DNA of 64,000 nucleotides from NCBI RefSeq assembly GCF_013402795.1, contig NZ_CP058595.1, forward strand, positions 3,822,001-3,886,000. The letters are read 5' to 3'. This DNA is from Costertonia aggregata. GTDB taxonomy: Bacteria; Bacteroidota; Bacteroidia; Flavobacteriales; Flavobacteriaceae. Shown piece after piece: positions 9,474 through 18,900 of this stretch. Under the pieces are notes generated by a model. That model did no database searches, was not told the origin of the DNA, and worked only from the letters and a program-made list of their open reading frames with translations. Position 1 is the stretch's first letter; every line of letters begins with the position of its first letter. A program made the position numbers and the translations under genes.

Positions 9474-11324
9474 TCAATCAACATTGACCAGAATATCCTC
9501 TTTGTAGATTTCAACATTGGTATCCGACAGTGTTTTCATAAAAGCTATTAGAGCCTTTTGTTCCTTATCGCTTAAATTGAGCTCGTCAAAAGGTAAGGTT
9601 TGATATTCCAGATCAAAACCCATACCGCCGCCACCGCCTTTGTTGTAAAAATCCATTACCTGTTCCAAGGTTGCGTACACCCCATTATGCATATAAGGAG
9701 CGGTAAATTCGGAATTTCTCACTGTTGGTGTTTTGAACATACCCCGATGTACCTCCAATTCTTGATTGTGACGCCAGTAATACCCTAAATCATCATCCAA
9801 TTTTTTATTGGCCATAGTCTCTGGCACACCAACGACCTCTTTTTCATGTTCCGTAAAAAAAGGGGGTAAGGTACCATTGGTCAGTGGTATAAAATGGCAT
9901 GTGGCGCATAACCCTTTCCCCATGAATACGTTCATACCCAATTTTTCCTCTTCGGTAAATGTATCTTCTTCGCCCCGCATATTCTTATCAAATTTGGAGT
10001 TAAACCCGTTTAGCGTAGATATGTAGGATGAAATAGCACGTATTATCTCAGTATTTCTACCTGATAAATTGGGATAGGCTTCCCTAAAAAGTTTTGTGTA
10101 AGCACTATCTTTTAATATTGCCGAAGAAAACTGATGAACAGAACTGTCAAATTCCTTATCATTGGTAAAAACAGATGTTATTTGTGCCATAATATCCGGT
10201 GAGCGACCGTCCCAAAAGAAACTTTGTTGAAAAGCAGCGTTAATAAGCGTGGGGGTATTGCGTTGTAGGGGATTGCCATCTTTGTCCAAATTTACTACCA
10301 TACCATCTGCCCAGGCTTTTTTGGGATCATGGCAGGTAACACATGCCATTTTACCATTTTGGGACAGTTTAGGGTCAAAAAACAATTTTTTGCCCAGCGT
10401 TATTTGTTCCGCAGTCGGTTTTCTATTGGTAATGGGGGCGAAAAAATCCGGATTAAAAGAATCTTCTTCAAAAAAAGTAGGGGCATCAAAATTAAAAGCT
10501 TGGTTGTTTACGGGTTCCCAAATTGCCAGGGTTTTCCTAATGTCTACCCATTTTCGTGTGATAGGGTTCATGTAATCCCTAATAAACGTATACCTGTCAA
10601 AGGTTTCAAAATTTTTGTTCAATGCCACAAAGTCTGTCGCCTGTGTTACAGCATTGATAAAAGTAGTGTCCAATGATGTATTTTTTACCTGAACCAATTC
10701 TTGAATACTTTTTTCGTAGACTTCCCTTAAGCCGTTCAATGAGACTATTGTCTCATCAAGGCCCAAATAGCTCACGGGAGTATCGAACCCTGAGATGGAA
10801 AGACTAATAATTCGCATTAATTGTTGGTGTGTTGCGATGAAGAATCGCTGTGGGGTCAATTCGCGTTCACGAATGTTTCGTTGCAAATTTTTAAGCAGTG
10901 CAATCGTGAGTGATATTTCTTCTCTGTAACGATTTTCGTCTTCGGTGCCCTCATAAATGCTTTCCTCTATTTTTTGCAACCCAAATGGCAACAATATTTT
11001 TTGACTGTCATCGGTTACTATAGGTAGGGCTGGGCCATTGGCCCTGTGGCCAACTCCCGGATTGAGATACGAACCGTAGGGTTCTGCCTTTTTGAACGAA
11101 ACTCGGGCTTTGGCAAATACTTTTTGGGTCTCTTTACCCGTCATGGGCATTTTAGACAACTCGTTCAAATAAGCTATTGCCCGGGTAATATGCCGTAGAT
11201 AGTACTCCTGTGCCGGTTTCCAATCCACACTGCTTTTTTTTTGAACGAACATTGCCTGTTTGGGTTCTTGCCTACAACTTGCTACACTTATAATTATGAT
11301 AAGAAGTAAAAGAAATCGATTCAT
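9474..11324 (-). CDS. Diheme cytochrome c peroxidase with imelysin-like N-terminus
   Basis: A 616-residue exported protein. The start is taken at MNRFLLLLIII, which gives a lipobox (SVASC at about residues 13-17). The C-terminal half is a MauG/bacterial cytochrome c peroxidase unit with two heme sites: CVTCH at about 328-332 and CATCH at about 473-477. It also carries the LGKKLFFDPKLSQNGKMAC and PTLINAAFQQSFFWDGR landmarks. The first 270 residues are helical and resemble imelysin/EfeO-type domains (RANGPALPIVTDDSQ, LLPFGLQKIEESIYEG), but the classical GxHxxE is not intact. It would use electrons from a c-type cytochrome to reduce peroxide, or oxidise a protein partner in the MauG manner. Confidence 0.93.
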   Translation of the reverse strand: MNRFLLLLIIIISVASCRQEPKQAMFVQKKSSVDWKPAQEYYLRHITRAIAYLNELSKMPMTGKETQKVFAKARVSFKKAEPYGSYLNPGVGHRANGPALPIVTDDSQKILLPFGLQKIEESIYEGTEDENRYREEISLTIALLKNLQRNIRERELTPQRFFIATHQQLMRIISLSISGFDTPVSYLGLDETIVSLNGLREVYEKSIQELVQVKNTSLDTTFINAVTQATDFVALNKNFETFDRYTFIRDYMNPITRKWVDIRKTLAIWEPVNNQAFNFDAPTFFEEDSFNPDFFAPITNRKPTAEQITLGKKLFFDPKLSQNGKMACVTCHDPKKAWADGMVVNLDKDGNPLQRNTPTLINAAFQQSFFWDGRSPDIMAQITSVFTNDKEFDSSVHQFSSAILKDSAYTKLFREAYPNLSGRNTEIIRAISSYISTLNGFNSKFDKNMRGEEDTFTEEEKLGMNVFMGKGLCATCHFIPLTNGTLPPFFTEHEKEVVGVPETMANKKLDDDLGYYWRHNQELEVHRGMFKTPTVRNSEFTAPYMHNGVYATLEQVMDFYNKGGGGGMGFDLEYQTLPFDELNLSDKEQKALIAFMKTLSDTNVEIYKEDILVNVD

Positions 11325-11401
11325 TTGATCTGCGTTTAAAAATGTAAAAAAGACCTCCATGTATGGAATGGAGGTCCCTCAAAAACTAAAAATGAAGTTT
11401 A

Positions 11402-12931
11402 CTATCTTGGAAGACCTTTTAGAATAACTATTTGCCCACCTTGATCATCTTCTCGTGCACCTACTTCAATAGCCTCTGGTCTTGTTCTCATATCATGACC
11501 GTCAACATTTTGAAAATCTGGGCTTTCCCAATAGTGGGGCTGCAAGTTCAATAAAAATGTGCCGGGAATGCCTACTTTCTCGGAGATATCTTCCAAAGCA
11601 CCGTACTCACCGCTCAAACCAGTACTACCCGTAGGGTCCAAATCTTGTCGCACCACAAACTCCAATACCACTTTCGTATTGTTTCCGTTCAAATCGGATT
11701 GGTATATGTAAGCGGAGTGACCTCTTGAGAATGAGTTGGGGTCTTCTTGGTAATAAATGAAGTTTTCGGTAACGGCAATGTTATCAGGGCTTTGTAGTTG
11801 AGGGTTATTACCGTCCATATTATTGGTATCGGTATTTCCAGAGACGATTTGTGTTAATTTTCCGGTCAACGGGGAATCTTCATCCAATTCCAATTTATAT
11901 ACCGTGCCCCAATCATTATAGGTTCCCCTACCTGGGCCTCTACCCGTTACCGCAAAGTATACATTTCTACCATCAGCATCTGTACCCTTTTGGTAATCAA
12001 CATCTTCAACACGCATAAAAGCAGAAGCCCCCACCTCTATACATGCAGTTTCCATTTCATTTTTTGTTAACGCTGCACCGTTTTCGATTTCAACAAATTC
12101 AACATCATAGGTCGTCCCAAAGTCCAAATTACTTTCGTTGTATATGGTTCCGGGCATGCAACTGGTCACTCCGCCGTTACCATCGGATATCTGTTTGAAC
12201 TTTAACACATATATTTTACCGTCGTTCAGGTTTTGGTCACCGTTTTCGGAATAGTAAAGGGTTACTTGCCCTTCGGAACCACTTGAATCATCGTCACCAC
12301 CAATAATAACGGTCTTGCCAGAATAGGCGTCTCTTGGTAGCGGCACGGCATTTTCCCATGCGAACTCCCCTAGGGCATCCAAACCGAAATCTGCCGTTGG
12401 CGTCGGTGTTACTTGATAAGGGTCTAATCCCTTAACATCGTAATTAAAGCTTTCAGATGCAGAAAGGTATAAATCTTGAGTACCCCCGTGGATAGATGTA
12501 TCCCACATAGTACCTGAGCATTGGCGCGCAAAATCCGCCACACCGGAATTTAAAACCCATTCCCCGCTTATAGGGTTCAAGTTTTTGTCCAATTTTAATC
12601 TCGCAACAGCATAGTCATCTTCGGCGTTTACCATATAAATGTAACCGTCACTGTTCGGGTCTTCTAAAAAACCGGCACCATCCTGTGCGCCGACCAATCT
12701 AAAGCCGTTGTCAAGTACATCAGTAGAACTGATCAAAGAATACGCTTCCACGAAATTAAATTGTGGGGTTATGGCTACCAAGGGCTCCAAACTTGATTTG
12801 TTTTCGAAGATAGTACCTTCGTCTTCGCCGCCACCGCCGCCACCGCCACCGATGAAATCATCAATCTCGTTACAGGAGTACAGTGAGGCCAAGCCAACAG
12901 CGCAAAAAAGCAATCTTTTAAATGTTTTCAT
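11402..12931 (-). CDS. PhoX-like (DUF839) beta-propeller lipoprotein
   Basis: A 509-residue lipoprotein with lipobox SLYSC at about residues 16-20, followed by NEIDDFI and a run of eight glycines that acts as a linker. The rest has the layout of the PhoX/DUF839 calcium-dependent phosphatase propeller: an RVEDVDY...NVYFAVTGRGPG segment where PhoX has its RPEG...YFT element, and QSPDNIAVTENFIYYQED matching the PDN...D calcium/active-site strand. Cys residues in the PhoX iron site cannot be assigned, so activity is uncertain. It heads the minus-strand set with the diheme peroxidase 77 bases downstream. A TAAATTTG box (12968-12975, minus) fits a -7 promoter element. Confidence 0.8.
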   Translation of the reverse strand: MKTFKRLLFCAVGLASLYSCNEIDDFIGGGGGGGGEDEGTIFENKSSLEPLVAITPQFNFVEAYSLISSTDVLDNGFRLVGAQDGAGFLEDPNSDGYIYMVNAEDDYAVARLKLDKNLNPISGEWVLNSGVADFARQCSGTMWDTSIHGGTQDLYLSASESFNYDVKGLDPYQVTPTPTADFGLDALGEFAWENAVPLPRDAYSGKTVIIGGDDDSSGSEGQVTLYYSENGDQNLNDGKIYVLKFKQISDGNGGVTSCMPGTIYNESNLDFGTTYDVEFVEIENGAALTKNEMETACIEVGASAFMRVEDVDYQKGTDADGRNVYFAVTGRGPGRGTYNDWGTVYKLELDEDSPLTGKLTQIVSGNTDTNNMDGNNPQLQSPDNIAVTENFIYYQEDPNSFSRGHSAYIYQSDLNGNNTKVVLEFVVRQDLDPTGSTGLSGEYGALEDISEKVGIPGTFLLNLQPHYWESPDFQNVDGHDMRTRPEAIEVGAREDDQGGQIVILKGLPR

Positions 12932-13345
12932 TTTTGTTTCTCGTTTTAGGTTTTAAATAATTTTTAACAAATTTATTTACCCAAACCCCTAAAAGAGTTA
13001 ACTAAATGTGGTGATACTTTAAAGTAAAGTTCAATTTTATGTTAAATCGTTAGATTAACGTTACTATTTATTTTCGTTCCAAATAAAAGATGTTTTACTA
13101 TGGATTTAAAGGGAATAACCCACCTCACGTTTTGAAAACATGCGGTACAAATATGTTGGTTCGAACAACTTTGATGTACAAAAAACCTATTGAGAATAGT
13201 TTTTTTGTTATTCTTATTCTGGATACTTTTACCTACCAAAGTAGGGATTCTTATTCACTTGAATTGATGGGTCTTTATAAAAAATACAGGATGATAACAG
13301 GAATAGTATTGTATGGAATACAGTGAAATAAAAGCCTATAAATTT
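12932..13345. other. Intergenic region, no gene seen
   Basis: About 410 bases, A/T-rich, between the PhoX-like gene and the Gfo/Idh/MocA gene (both minus strand). Apart from the minus-strand -7-like box at 12968-12975 I see no hairpin with a T-run, RNA gene or supported coding frame. Short frames on both strands lack family features and good composition. Confidence 0.6.
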
Positions 13346-14482
13346 TCAGCCAACTATTCCCATGTTGCCTAAGTCCAAGGATATTTGTTTTCCTCCTTCG
13401 GAAATTGATTTGTAAATAGCCTCAACGATGATCATATCACGTTTGCCCATTTCGCCCGGGGTGACATTAGGCGTACCCGTTAAAATATGTTTTGCAAAAT
13501 CGTCCATTTGGAGCATTTGCTGGCTTTTATGCGGATATGCGATTGTTTCACCCTTAGATGTACGACCGCTAAGTGGCCCATAGCTATGGCAGGGATTCAA
13601 TTCTATCCATCCTTTTTCAAAAGAGACAAATAGCCTGTTGGCATTGGCGTTATGCGATGTGAACATATGGGCCACGGTACCATTGGGGAATTCCATTTGG
13701 GCGGTAATTGTCTCATCGGTATTCTTAAAATAATCGGGGCGTGTGCTAAATTCCTGCGCAGAGACCGAAATAGGATTCATACCCACCCCGTAAATATTAC
13801 TTTGAATGGAATAAACCCCCATATTCACCAACGCTCCACCACCGGAAAGCGATTTGTTCAACCGCCATTGGCCTGGGTTACCCCTAGAAATGTACGCCGC
13901 ATCCGATGATACATATTGTACGTTCCCGAACGGTTTTTCTTTGACCAATCGCTTAACTTCATTGGTATACGGGTCTGACTGCATGCGATACCCCACACTT
14001 AATTTTACATTTGCTTTTTTACAGGCTTCGATAATTGCATCGCATTCATCTACACTAACCGCCATAGGCTTTTCACAGATAACATGTTTTCCCGCTTTGG
14101 CGGCACGGATCGAAAAATCGGCATGCATACTATTGGGTAAAACCACATACACAATGTCTATGTCGTCGTTATTGGCAATAGTATCAAAATTATCGTAGTT
14201 ATAGACGTTGGATTGTGGAATGCCGTATTTTTCCATCCATTCTTTTTCTTTCTTCGGGGTTCCGGTCACAATACCGGCCAGGTAGCAATGTTCGGCATCT
14301 TTTAAGGCCGGTGCCAATTGATAGGTACTATAACTCCCTAGGCCTACCAAGGCTACACCTAGTTTTTTCATTTTAGAGGTATTGTCCATAGCGCATGCAA
14401 AGGGCATGTTGGAAAGCAAAGCGGTTCCGGCTATTCCGGAACTTAATTTAGTACTGAAGGTTCGGCGTGAAATAGACTCCAT
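13346..14482 (-). CDS. Tat-exported Gfo/Idh/MocA family oxidoreductase
   Basis: A 378-residue NAD(P)-dependent oxidoreductase. I start at MESISRRTFSTKL because this puts a twin-arginine signal at the N-terminus (ISRRTF, then SGIAGTALLSNMPFACA); seven extra residues are possible upstream. The Rossmann nucleotide site is VALVGLGSYSTYQLAP, and the conserved EKP element appears in GKHVICEKPMAVSVDECD. The C-terminal alpha/beta domain carries GGGALVNMGVYSIQ. Members that keep a Tat signal bind their cofactor in the cytoplasm and act in the periplasm, like glucose-fructose oxidoreductase. A sugar substrate is inference. A second family member lies at 62.2 kb but has no Tat signal. Confidence 0.92.
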   Translation of the reverse strand: MESISRRTFSTKLSSGIAGTALLSNMPFACAMDNTSKMKKLGVALVGLGSYSTYQLAPALKDAEHCYLAGIVTGTPKKEKEWMEKYGIPQSNVYNYDNFDTIANNDDIDIVYVVLPNSMHADFSIRAAKAGKHVICEKPMAVSVDECDAIIEACKKANVKLSVGYRMQSDPYTNEVKRLVKEKPFGNVQYVSSDAAYISRGNPGQWRLNKSLSGGGALVNMGVYSIQSNIYGVGMNPISVSAQEFSTRPDYFKNTDETITAQMEFPNGTVAHMFTSHNANANRLFVSFEKGWIELNPCHSYGPLSGRTSKGETIAYPHKSQQMLQMDDFAKHILTGTPNVTPGEMGKRDMIIVEAIYKSISEGGKQISLDLGNMGIVG

Positions 14483-14588
14483 GGTATATTTTAATCGATT
14501 CACATAAAACTACAAAAAATAGCGTTGGATAGCATTGATTCCTTCTGAGTTATTCGTTATTTTAGGGCTTTGCTAAATTCAACTTGAA

Positions 14589-16076
14589 ATGTTAAAAAAT
14601 ACTATCTTTTTTTTATTGTCCGTTGCTTTGGTCACGGTTTCAAAGGCACAGGACAGAAAATTGCCCATAGACACGGTCATAACCACGCAGCATAGCGTTA
14701 CAATTAACGGAAACGCTTTAAAGTATACAGCTAAAACCGGTACACAACCGGTTTGGGACGACATGGGAGAACCCATTGCATCCTTACATTACACCTACTA
14801 CACCAAAAATGATGTAAAAAACAGAGCTGCAAGACCTTTACTGATTTCCTTTAACGGTGGTCCGGGTTCGGGTTCGGTATGGATGCATTTGGCCTACACG
14901 GGGCCAAGGGTTTTAAAAATAGATGACGAAGGTTATCCTGTGCAGCCATATGGGGTAAAGGAAAATCCCTTCTCGGTTTTGGACGTTACCGATATTGTCT
15001 ACGTAAACCCGGTAAATACAGGCTATAGTAGAACTATCCCTGAGACAGGAAAAGAGGTGGACCGAGAAAAATTCTTTGGAATAAATGCCGATATCAAATA
15101 TTTGGCGGAGTGGCTTAATACCTTTGTGACCCGCAACAATAGATGGAGATCCCCAAAATACATCATTGGAGAAAGCTACGGTGGTACTCGTGTCATGGGG
15201 TTGTCATTGGCCTTACAAAATCAACAGTGGATGTATTTAAACGGTGTTATTATGGTATCGCCGGCAGATTATAAGGTATACCGTACCGGGGGACCAGTTG
15301 ATAATGCCTTGAGCCTGCCCTATTTCACGGCAGCAGCATGGCACCACAAGGCATTGCCGGCAGCACTACAGCAAAAGGATTTATTGGAGATTTTGCCAGA
15401 ATCAGAGGAATATACCGTCAACACCCTTATTCCCGCACTTTCCAAAGGTTGGAACATAAGCGATACCGAAAAAGACCAAGTAGCTGAAAAAATGGCCTAT
15501 TATTCCGGACTTTCCAAAAAAGAAATCCTAGACCAAAACCTAGTAGTACCGCCATCTTACTTTTGGAAAAACTTATTGAAGGATAAGGGCAATACCGTAG
15601 GAAGGTTAGATTCCAGATATATAGGCATTGATAGACAATTGGCCGGTATGTCGCCCGATTACAACGCAGAACTTACATCGTGGCTACATAGCTTTACGCC
15701 AGCAATCAATTACTATCTACAGGAAGAACTAAATTTTAAGACCGATATAAAATATAACATGTTCGGCCCTGTTCATCCCTGGAACAATGATGATGACAAT
15801 ACACGTGACAATCTTAGACAAGCCATGGCACAAAATCCCTATCTAAATGTTTTGGTACAATCGGGATATTATGATGGCGCCACAACCTATTTTAATGCCA
15901 AATATACTATGTGGCATGTTGATCCGAGCGGTAGAATGAAAGATCGTTTTGAGTTTAAGGGCTATCGAAGCGGACACATGATGTACTTACGCAGGGAAGA
16001 CTTAAAAAACGCAAACGATGATATTCGCAATTTTATCAAACGAACTTTGGCCAACGGTAAGAGCGCTAAATATTAA
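14589..16076 (+). CDS. Exported serine carboxypeptidase (peptidase S10)
   Basis: A 495-residue S10 carboxypeptidase. Residues 1-20 form a signal peptide (LLSVALVTVSKAQ). The catalytic Ser is in IIGESYGGTRVMG, the Asp in SGYYDGATTYF and the His in FKGYRSGHMMYL, each in family context. The substrate-binding FNGGPGSGSVWMHL is present at about residues 92-105. Length is usual. It removes C-terminal residues from peptides in the periplasm or outside the cell. The next gene starts 4 bases after the stop, so it leads a run of plus-strand genes. Confidence 0.95.
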   Translation: MLKNTIFFLLSVALVTVSKAQDRKLPIDTVITTQHSVTINGNALKYTAKTGTQPVWDDMGEPIASLHYTYYTKNDVKNRAARPLLISFNGGPGSGSVWMHLAYTGPRVLKIDDEGYPVQPYGVKENPFSVLDVTDIVYVNPVNTGYSRTIPETGKEVDREKFFGINADIKYLAEWLNTFVTRNNRWRSPKYIIGESYGGTRVMGLSLALQNQQWMYLNGVIMVSPADYKVYRTGGPVDNALSLPYFTAAAWHHKALPAALQQKDLLEILPESEEYTVNTLIPALSKGWNISDTEKDQVAEKMAYYSGLSKKEILDQNLVVPPSYFWKNLLKDKGNTVGRLDSRYIGIDRQLAGMSPDYNAELTSWLHSFTPAINYYLQEELNFKTDIKYNMFGPVHPWNNDDDNTRDNLRQAMAQNPYLNVLVQSGYYDGATTYFNAKYTMWHVDPSGRMKDRFEFKGYRSGHMMYLRREDLKNANDDIRNFIKRTLANGKSAKY

Positions 16077-16080
16077 AATT

Positions 16081-16659
16081 ATGAAGGGTATAAAATTTTG
16101 TCTTTTGCTTTTTGTGGCGATAGGTTCATCGCAGGAAATACCTCCGGTTGAATGGCAAATACAAACAGCGATTTTGGCAGCTCCAGAAGAATATAGGAAA
16201 GAAGCCAAAATATATGGTTATGACACCAACGGTAATTGGGTCACTTTAAGAGAAGGTGCCAATAAGTATATATGCTTGGCTGACGACCCGAAGAAAGCGG
16301 GATTTTCAATAGCTGCCTATCATAAAGAGCTAGATGATTTTATGGCACGGGGCCGAGAACTAAGAAATCAAGGAAAAGAGTTCCAGGAAATTTTTGATAT
16401 ACGGGAACAAGAAGTCAAAGCGGGTAAGCTTAAAATGCCGGATAAGTCTACACTCTGTGTCCTTACCGGAACAATAAACCCGACTACAAAAGAAATCGAA
16501 AACCCATACGTGCGCTATGTATTTTATATACCGTATGCCACGGGAGCATCTACGGGCCTACCAACTTCCCCTACTCCGCCTGGCCATGCCTGGTTAATGG
16601 ATGCAGGTACACATAGGGCCCACATCATGATTACTCCACCAAAAAACGACAAAGAGTGA
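16081..16659 (+). CDS. Exported protein of unknown function
   Basis: A 192-residue protein. The start at 16081 is 4 bases past the carboxypeptidase stop and gives a clean signal peptide (MKGIKFCLLLFVAIGSS). The mature part has a conserved-looking YGYDTNGNWVTLREGANKYICLADDP segment, a helical middle (ARGRELRNQGKEFQEIFDIREQ) and a C-terminus with PPGHAWLMDAGTHRAHIM that includes possible metal-binding His residues. I do not recognise the family. Its stop shares one base with the next start (TGATG), so it is coupled to the membrane protein that follows. Confidence 0.75.
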   Translation: MKGIKFCLLLFVAIGSSQEIPPVEWQIQTAILAAPEEYRKEAKIYGYDTNGNWVTLREGANKYICLADDPKKAGFSIAAYHKELDDFMARGRELRNQGKEFQEIFDIREQEVKAGKLKMPDKSTLCVLTGTINPTTKEIENPYVRYVFYIPYATGASTGLPTSPTPPGHAWLMDAGTHRAHIMITPPKNDKE

Positions 16660-17129
16660 TGCAGAAAAACACATTTGATGCAAAAGCATTCATGCGTACC
16701 TTGACCATTGTGCATATGGCTTTGGTAGGTGGGTTGATTACCTTTATGCTCTTTGCCTATTTTCAGACCGGTGGCTTTGTCGCTAGTATGGACCAAAATG
16801 ATACATTCATCTATATTGTGCCCATTGTTGCTGCTACAGGCTATTTTGGGAGTCAGTTTATGTTTAAAAAACAATTGCAGCTCGTAAAAAGAGAAGATGT
16901 TTTACAGACCAAACTTGGAAAATATTTTACCGCTTCGCTAATCAAGTTTGCTTTTATTGAAGGTGCTGCTTTTTTGGCACTCTTCGCATATTTTAGTACA
17001 CAAAACGCCTTGCATTTTACCATTGCGATATGCCTTATCGCCTATTTGATAGTACAACGCCCCACTTTACCGAAATTGGACCAACACTTACCTTTGAATA
17101 TGGATGAAAAGAAAAATTTAAACATTTGA
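16659..17129 (+). CDS. Four-helix membrane protein of unknown function
   Basis: A 156-residue integral membrane protein with about four hydrophobic segments (near residues 17-40, 50-68, 88-108 and 112-130). A GTG three bases upstream is possible, but ATG at 16659 overlapping the previous TGA is the better start. The sequence begins MQKNTFDAKAFMRTLTIVHMALVGG and ends in a charged tail (HLPLNMDEKKNLNI). No motif of a known transporter or enzyme is seen. It sits in a run of plus-strand genes with S10 peptidase and SGNH hydrolase. Confidence 0.8.
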   Translation: MQKNTFDAKAFMRTLTIVHMALVGGLITFMLFAYFQTGGFVASMDQNDTFIYIVPIVAATGYFGSQFMFKKQLQLVKREDVLQTKLGKYFTASLIKFAFIEGAAFLALFAYFSTQNALHFTIAICLIAYLIVQRPTLPKLDQHLPLNMDEKKNLNI

Positions 17130-17136
17130 TCATAGT

Positions 17137-17832
17137 ATGATGTCAAAATTGAAATCCTTTGTAGCATCGATTTTAGTAAGCTTGGGCATGTCAGAAACCA
17201 TATGGGCTCAGGATTGGGCAAATTTAAGTGCATTTGCCGAAGATAATGCCAAAATAGGTCTTCCAGCAGAAGATGAGGAAAGAGTAGTTTTTATGGGAAA
17301 CTCAATTACCATAGGTTGGTTAAGTTCAAGACCGGATTTTTTTAAAGGAAAACCCTATGTGAACAGGGGTATCAGTGGTCAAACCACGCCTCAAATGCTA
17401 TTGCGCTTTCGTCAAGATGTTATTGATTTACAGCCAAAAGTAGTGGTAATACTGGCCGGTACCAACGATATTGCCGGCAATACGGGCCTTATGACCTTGG
17501 AACAAATCAAAGGTAACATAGTTTCCATGGCAGAACTGGCCAAGGCCAATGGTATCGTTCCCATTATTTCTTCGGTACTGCCTGCCTATGACTATCCTTG
17601 GAAACCCGGTCTAAGCCCCAATATTAAAATCCCTAAACTCAATACAATGCTGAAAGCCTACGCCTCGGAAAATGGAATTATTTATTTGGACTATTTTTCG
17701 GTCATGGCCGATGAGCGTAACGGACTCCCAAAAAAATATGCCGACGATGAGGTACACCCCACTATCGAAGGCTATGCAGTAATGGAGCCTTTGGTAGAAG
17801 AGGCCATACAAAAAGCTTTATCCGTGAGATGA
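17137..17832 (+). CDS. Exported SGNH/GDSL-family hydrolase
   Basis: A 231-residue SGNH hydrolase with an N-terminal signal (SILVSLGMSETIWAQ). Block I is VFMGNSITIGWLS with the nucleophile Ser, block II has the Gly of NRGISGQTTPQMLLRF, block III is ILAGTNDIAGNTG and block V is DEVHPTIEGYAVM with the Asp-x-x-His pair. These give the complete Ser/Gly/Asn/His set. Such enzymes deacylate or hydrolyse esters on glycans or lipids. It starts 8 bases after the previous stop, and a glycosyltransferase follows 4 bases after its own, so a role in surface glycans is possible. Confidence 0.93.
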   Translation: MMSKLKSFVASILVSLGMSETIWAQDWANLSAFAEDNAKIGLPAEDEERVVFMGNSITIGWLSSRPDFFKGKPYVNRGISGQTTPQMLLRFRQDVIDLQPKVVVILAGTNDIAGNTGLMTLEQIKGNIVSMAELAKANGIVPIISSVLPAYDYPWKPGLSPNIKIPKLNTMLKAYASENGIIYLDYFSVMADERNGLPKKYADDEVHPTIEGYAVMEPLVEEAIQKALSVR

Positions 17833-17835
17833 CCA

Positions 17836-18843
17836 ATGAATAATCCTTTGGTCAGTGTATTGATTCCATTTAAAAATACCGAGAAATTTATATCGGATTG
17901 TTTTAATTCTATTGCGGCCCAAAAGTATCAGAACTGGGAAGTTTTGGCCGTAAACGATAATTCAACCGATGATAGTCTGAAAATCGCGAATAGCTACGCC
18001 GAAAAAGATAATAGATTCAAGGTGTATGATAATACAGGGAACGGAATCATTGAAGCACTTCGTCTCGCCCATTCAAAAAGTAACGGAAAATATATTACTA
18101 GAATGGATGCCGATGATGTTATGACTACCTACAAGCTCAAGGTCATGGTCAATGCCTTGAATAAAAACGGGAAAGGACATTTGGCCATCGGTAAAGTCAG
18201 CTATTTTTCGGACAAAGGTATTGGCAATGGTTATGCCCGATATGAAAAATGGCTAAACGCACTGACCAAAAAGGGTATCAACTATTCAGAAATCTATAAA
18301 GAATGTGTTATCCCCTCCCCCTGTTGGATGGTACACAGAGAAGATTTGGATATGTGCGGCGCATTTGAACCTGACCGATATCCCGAAGACTACGATTTGG
18401 CTTTTCGATTTTATGAAAACGGATTGAAATGTATCCCTTGTGATGAAATTTTACACCATTGGCGTGATTACGAGAACAGAACTTCAAGAACAAGCGAGCA
18501 TTATGCCCAAAATTATTTTTTGGACTTGAAGTTGTATTATTTCTTAAAGCTGGAGTATATCCCTGAACGAAATTTGATACTATGGGGAGCGGGCAACAAA
18601 GGGAAAAGTATTGCAAAAGCCTTGATGGAAAAAAATATCGATTTCTACTGGGTGTGCGATAATCCAAAAAAAATCGGAAAATCCATATACGGGAAAGAAA
18701 TGCAGCATTTTAATACATGTGATAAATTAGGCAACTCACAAACCATAGTGACCGTAGCCAACCAAGATGCCCAAAAGACCATCCGAGGGTATTTTTCACG
18801 ACTGAATCAAGCAGAAATGAACGATTTCTTTTTCTTCTGCTGA
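17836..18843 (+). CDS. Family 2 glycosyltransferase with appended nucleotide-binding-like domain
   Basis: A 335-residue protein. Residues 1-220 are a GT-A glycosyltransferase 2 fold: VSVLIPFKNTEKFISDCFNSIAAQKYQNWEVLAVNDNSTDDS, then the metal-binding TRMDADDV, and PEDYDLAFRFYENG at the acceptor side. After about residue 245 comes a separate segment, LILWGAGNKGKSIAKALMEKNIDFYWVCDNPKKIGKSIYGKEM, which looks like a small Rossmann-type domain with a glycine-rich loop. It ends in polar and aromatic residues (FFFFC). It lies last in the S10/SGNH run. The sugar donor is unknown. Confidence 0.9.
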   Translation: MNNPLVSVLIPFKNTEKFISDCFNSIAAQKYQNWEVLAVNDNSTDDSLKIANSYAEKDNRFKVYDNTGNGIIEALRLAHSKSNGKYITRMDADDVMTTYKLKVMVNALNKNGKGHLAIGKVSYFSDKGIGNGYARYEKWLNALTKKGINYSEIYKECVIPSPCWMVHREDLDMCGAFEPDRYPEDYDLAFRFYENGLKCIPCDEILHHWRDYENRTSRTSEHYAQNYFLDLKLYYFLKLEYIPERNLILWGAGNKGKSIAKALMEKNIDFYWVCDNPKKIGKSIYGKEMQHFNTCDKLGNSQTIVTVANQDAQKTIRGYFSRLNQAEMNDFFFFC

Positions 18844-18847
18844 CGGG

Positions 18848-18881
18848 TTGTGTATTTATAAACTCAAAGTAAGTATCTTTG
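18848..18881 (+). promoter_or_regulatory. Bacteroidota-type promoter for the BatA-domain gene
   Basis: TTG at 18848-18850, 23 bases, then TATCTTTG at 18874-18881, about 20 bases upstream of the ATG at 18901. This matches the -33 TTTG / -7 TAnnTTTG consensus of the phylum's primary sigma factor. Confidence 0.7.
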
Positions 18882-18900
18882 CGCTACATCAAATTTAGGA

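Noticed and set aside
13042-13326. Short frames on both strands in the gap before the Gfo/Idh/MocA gene
   Set aside because: No recognisable domain, poor composition, and each is contradicted by the other strand; treated as noncoding.
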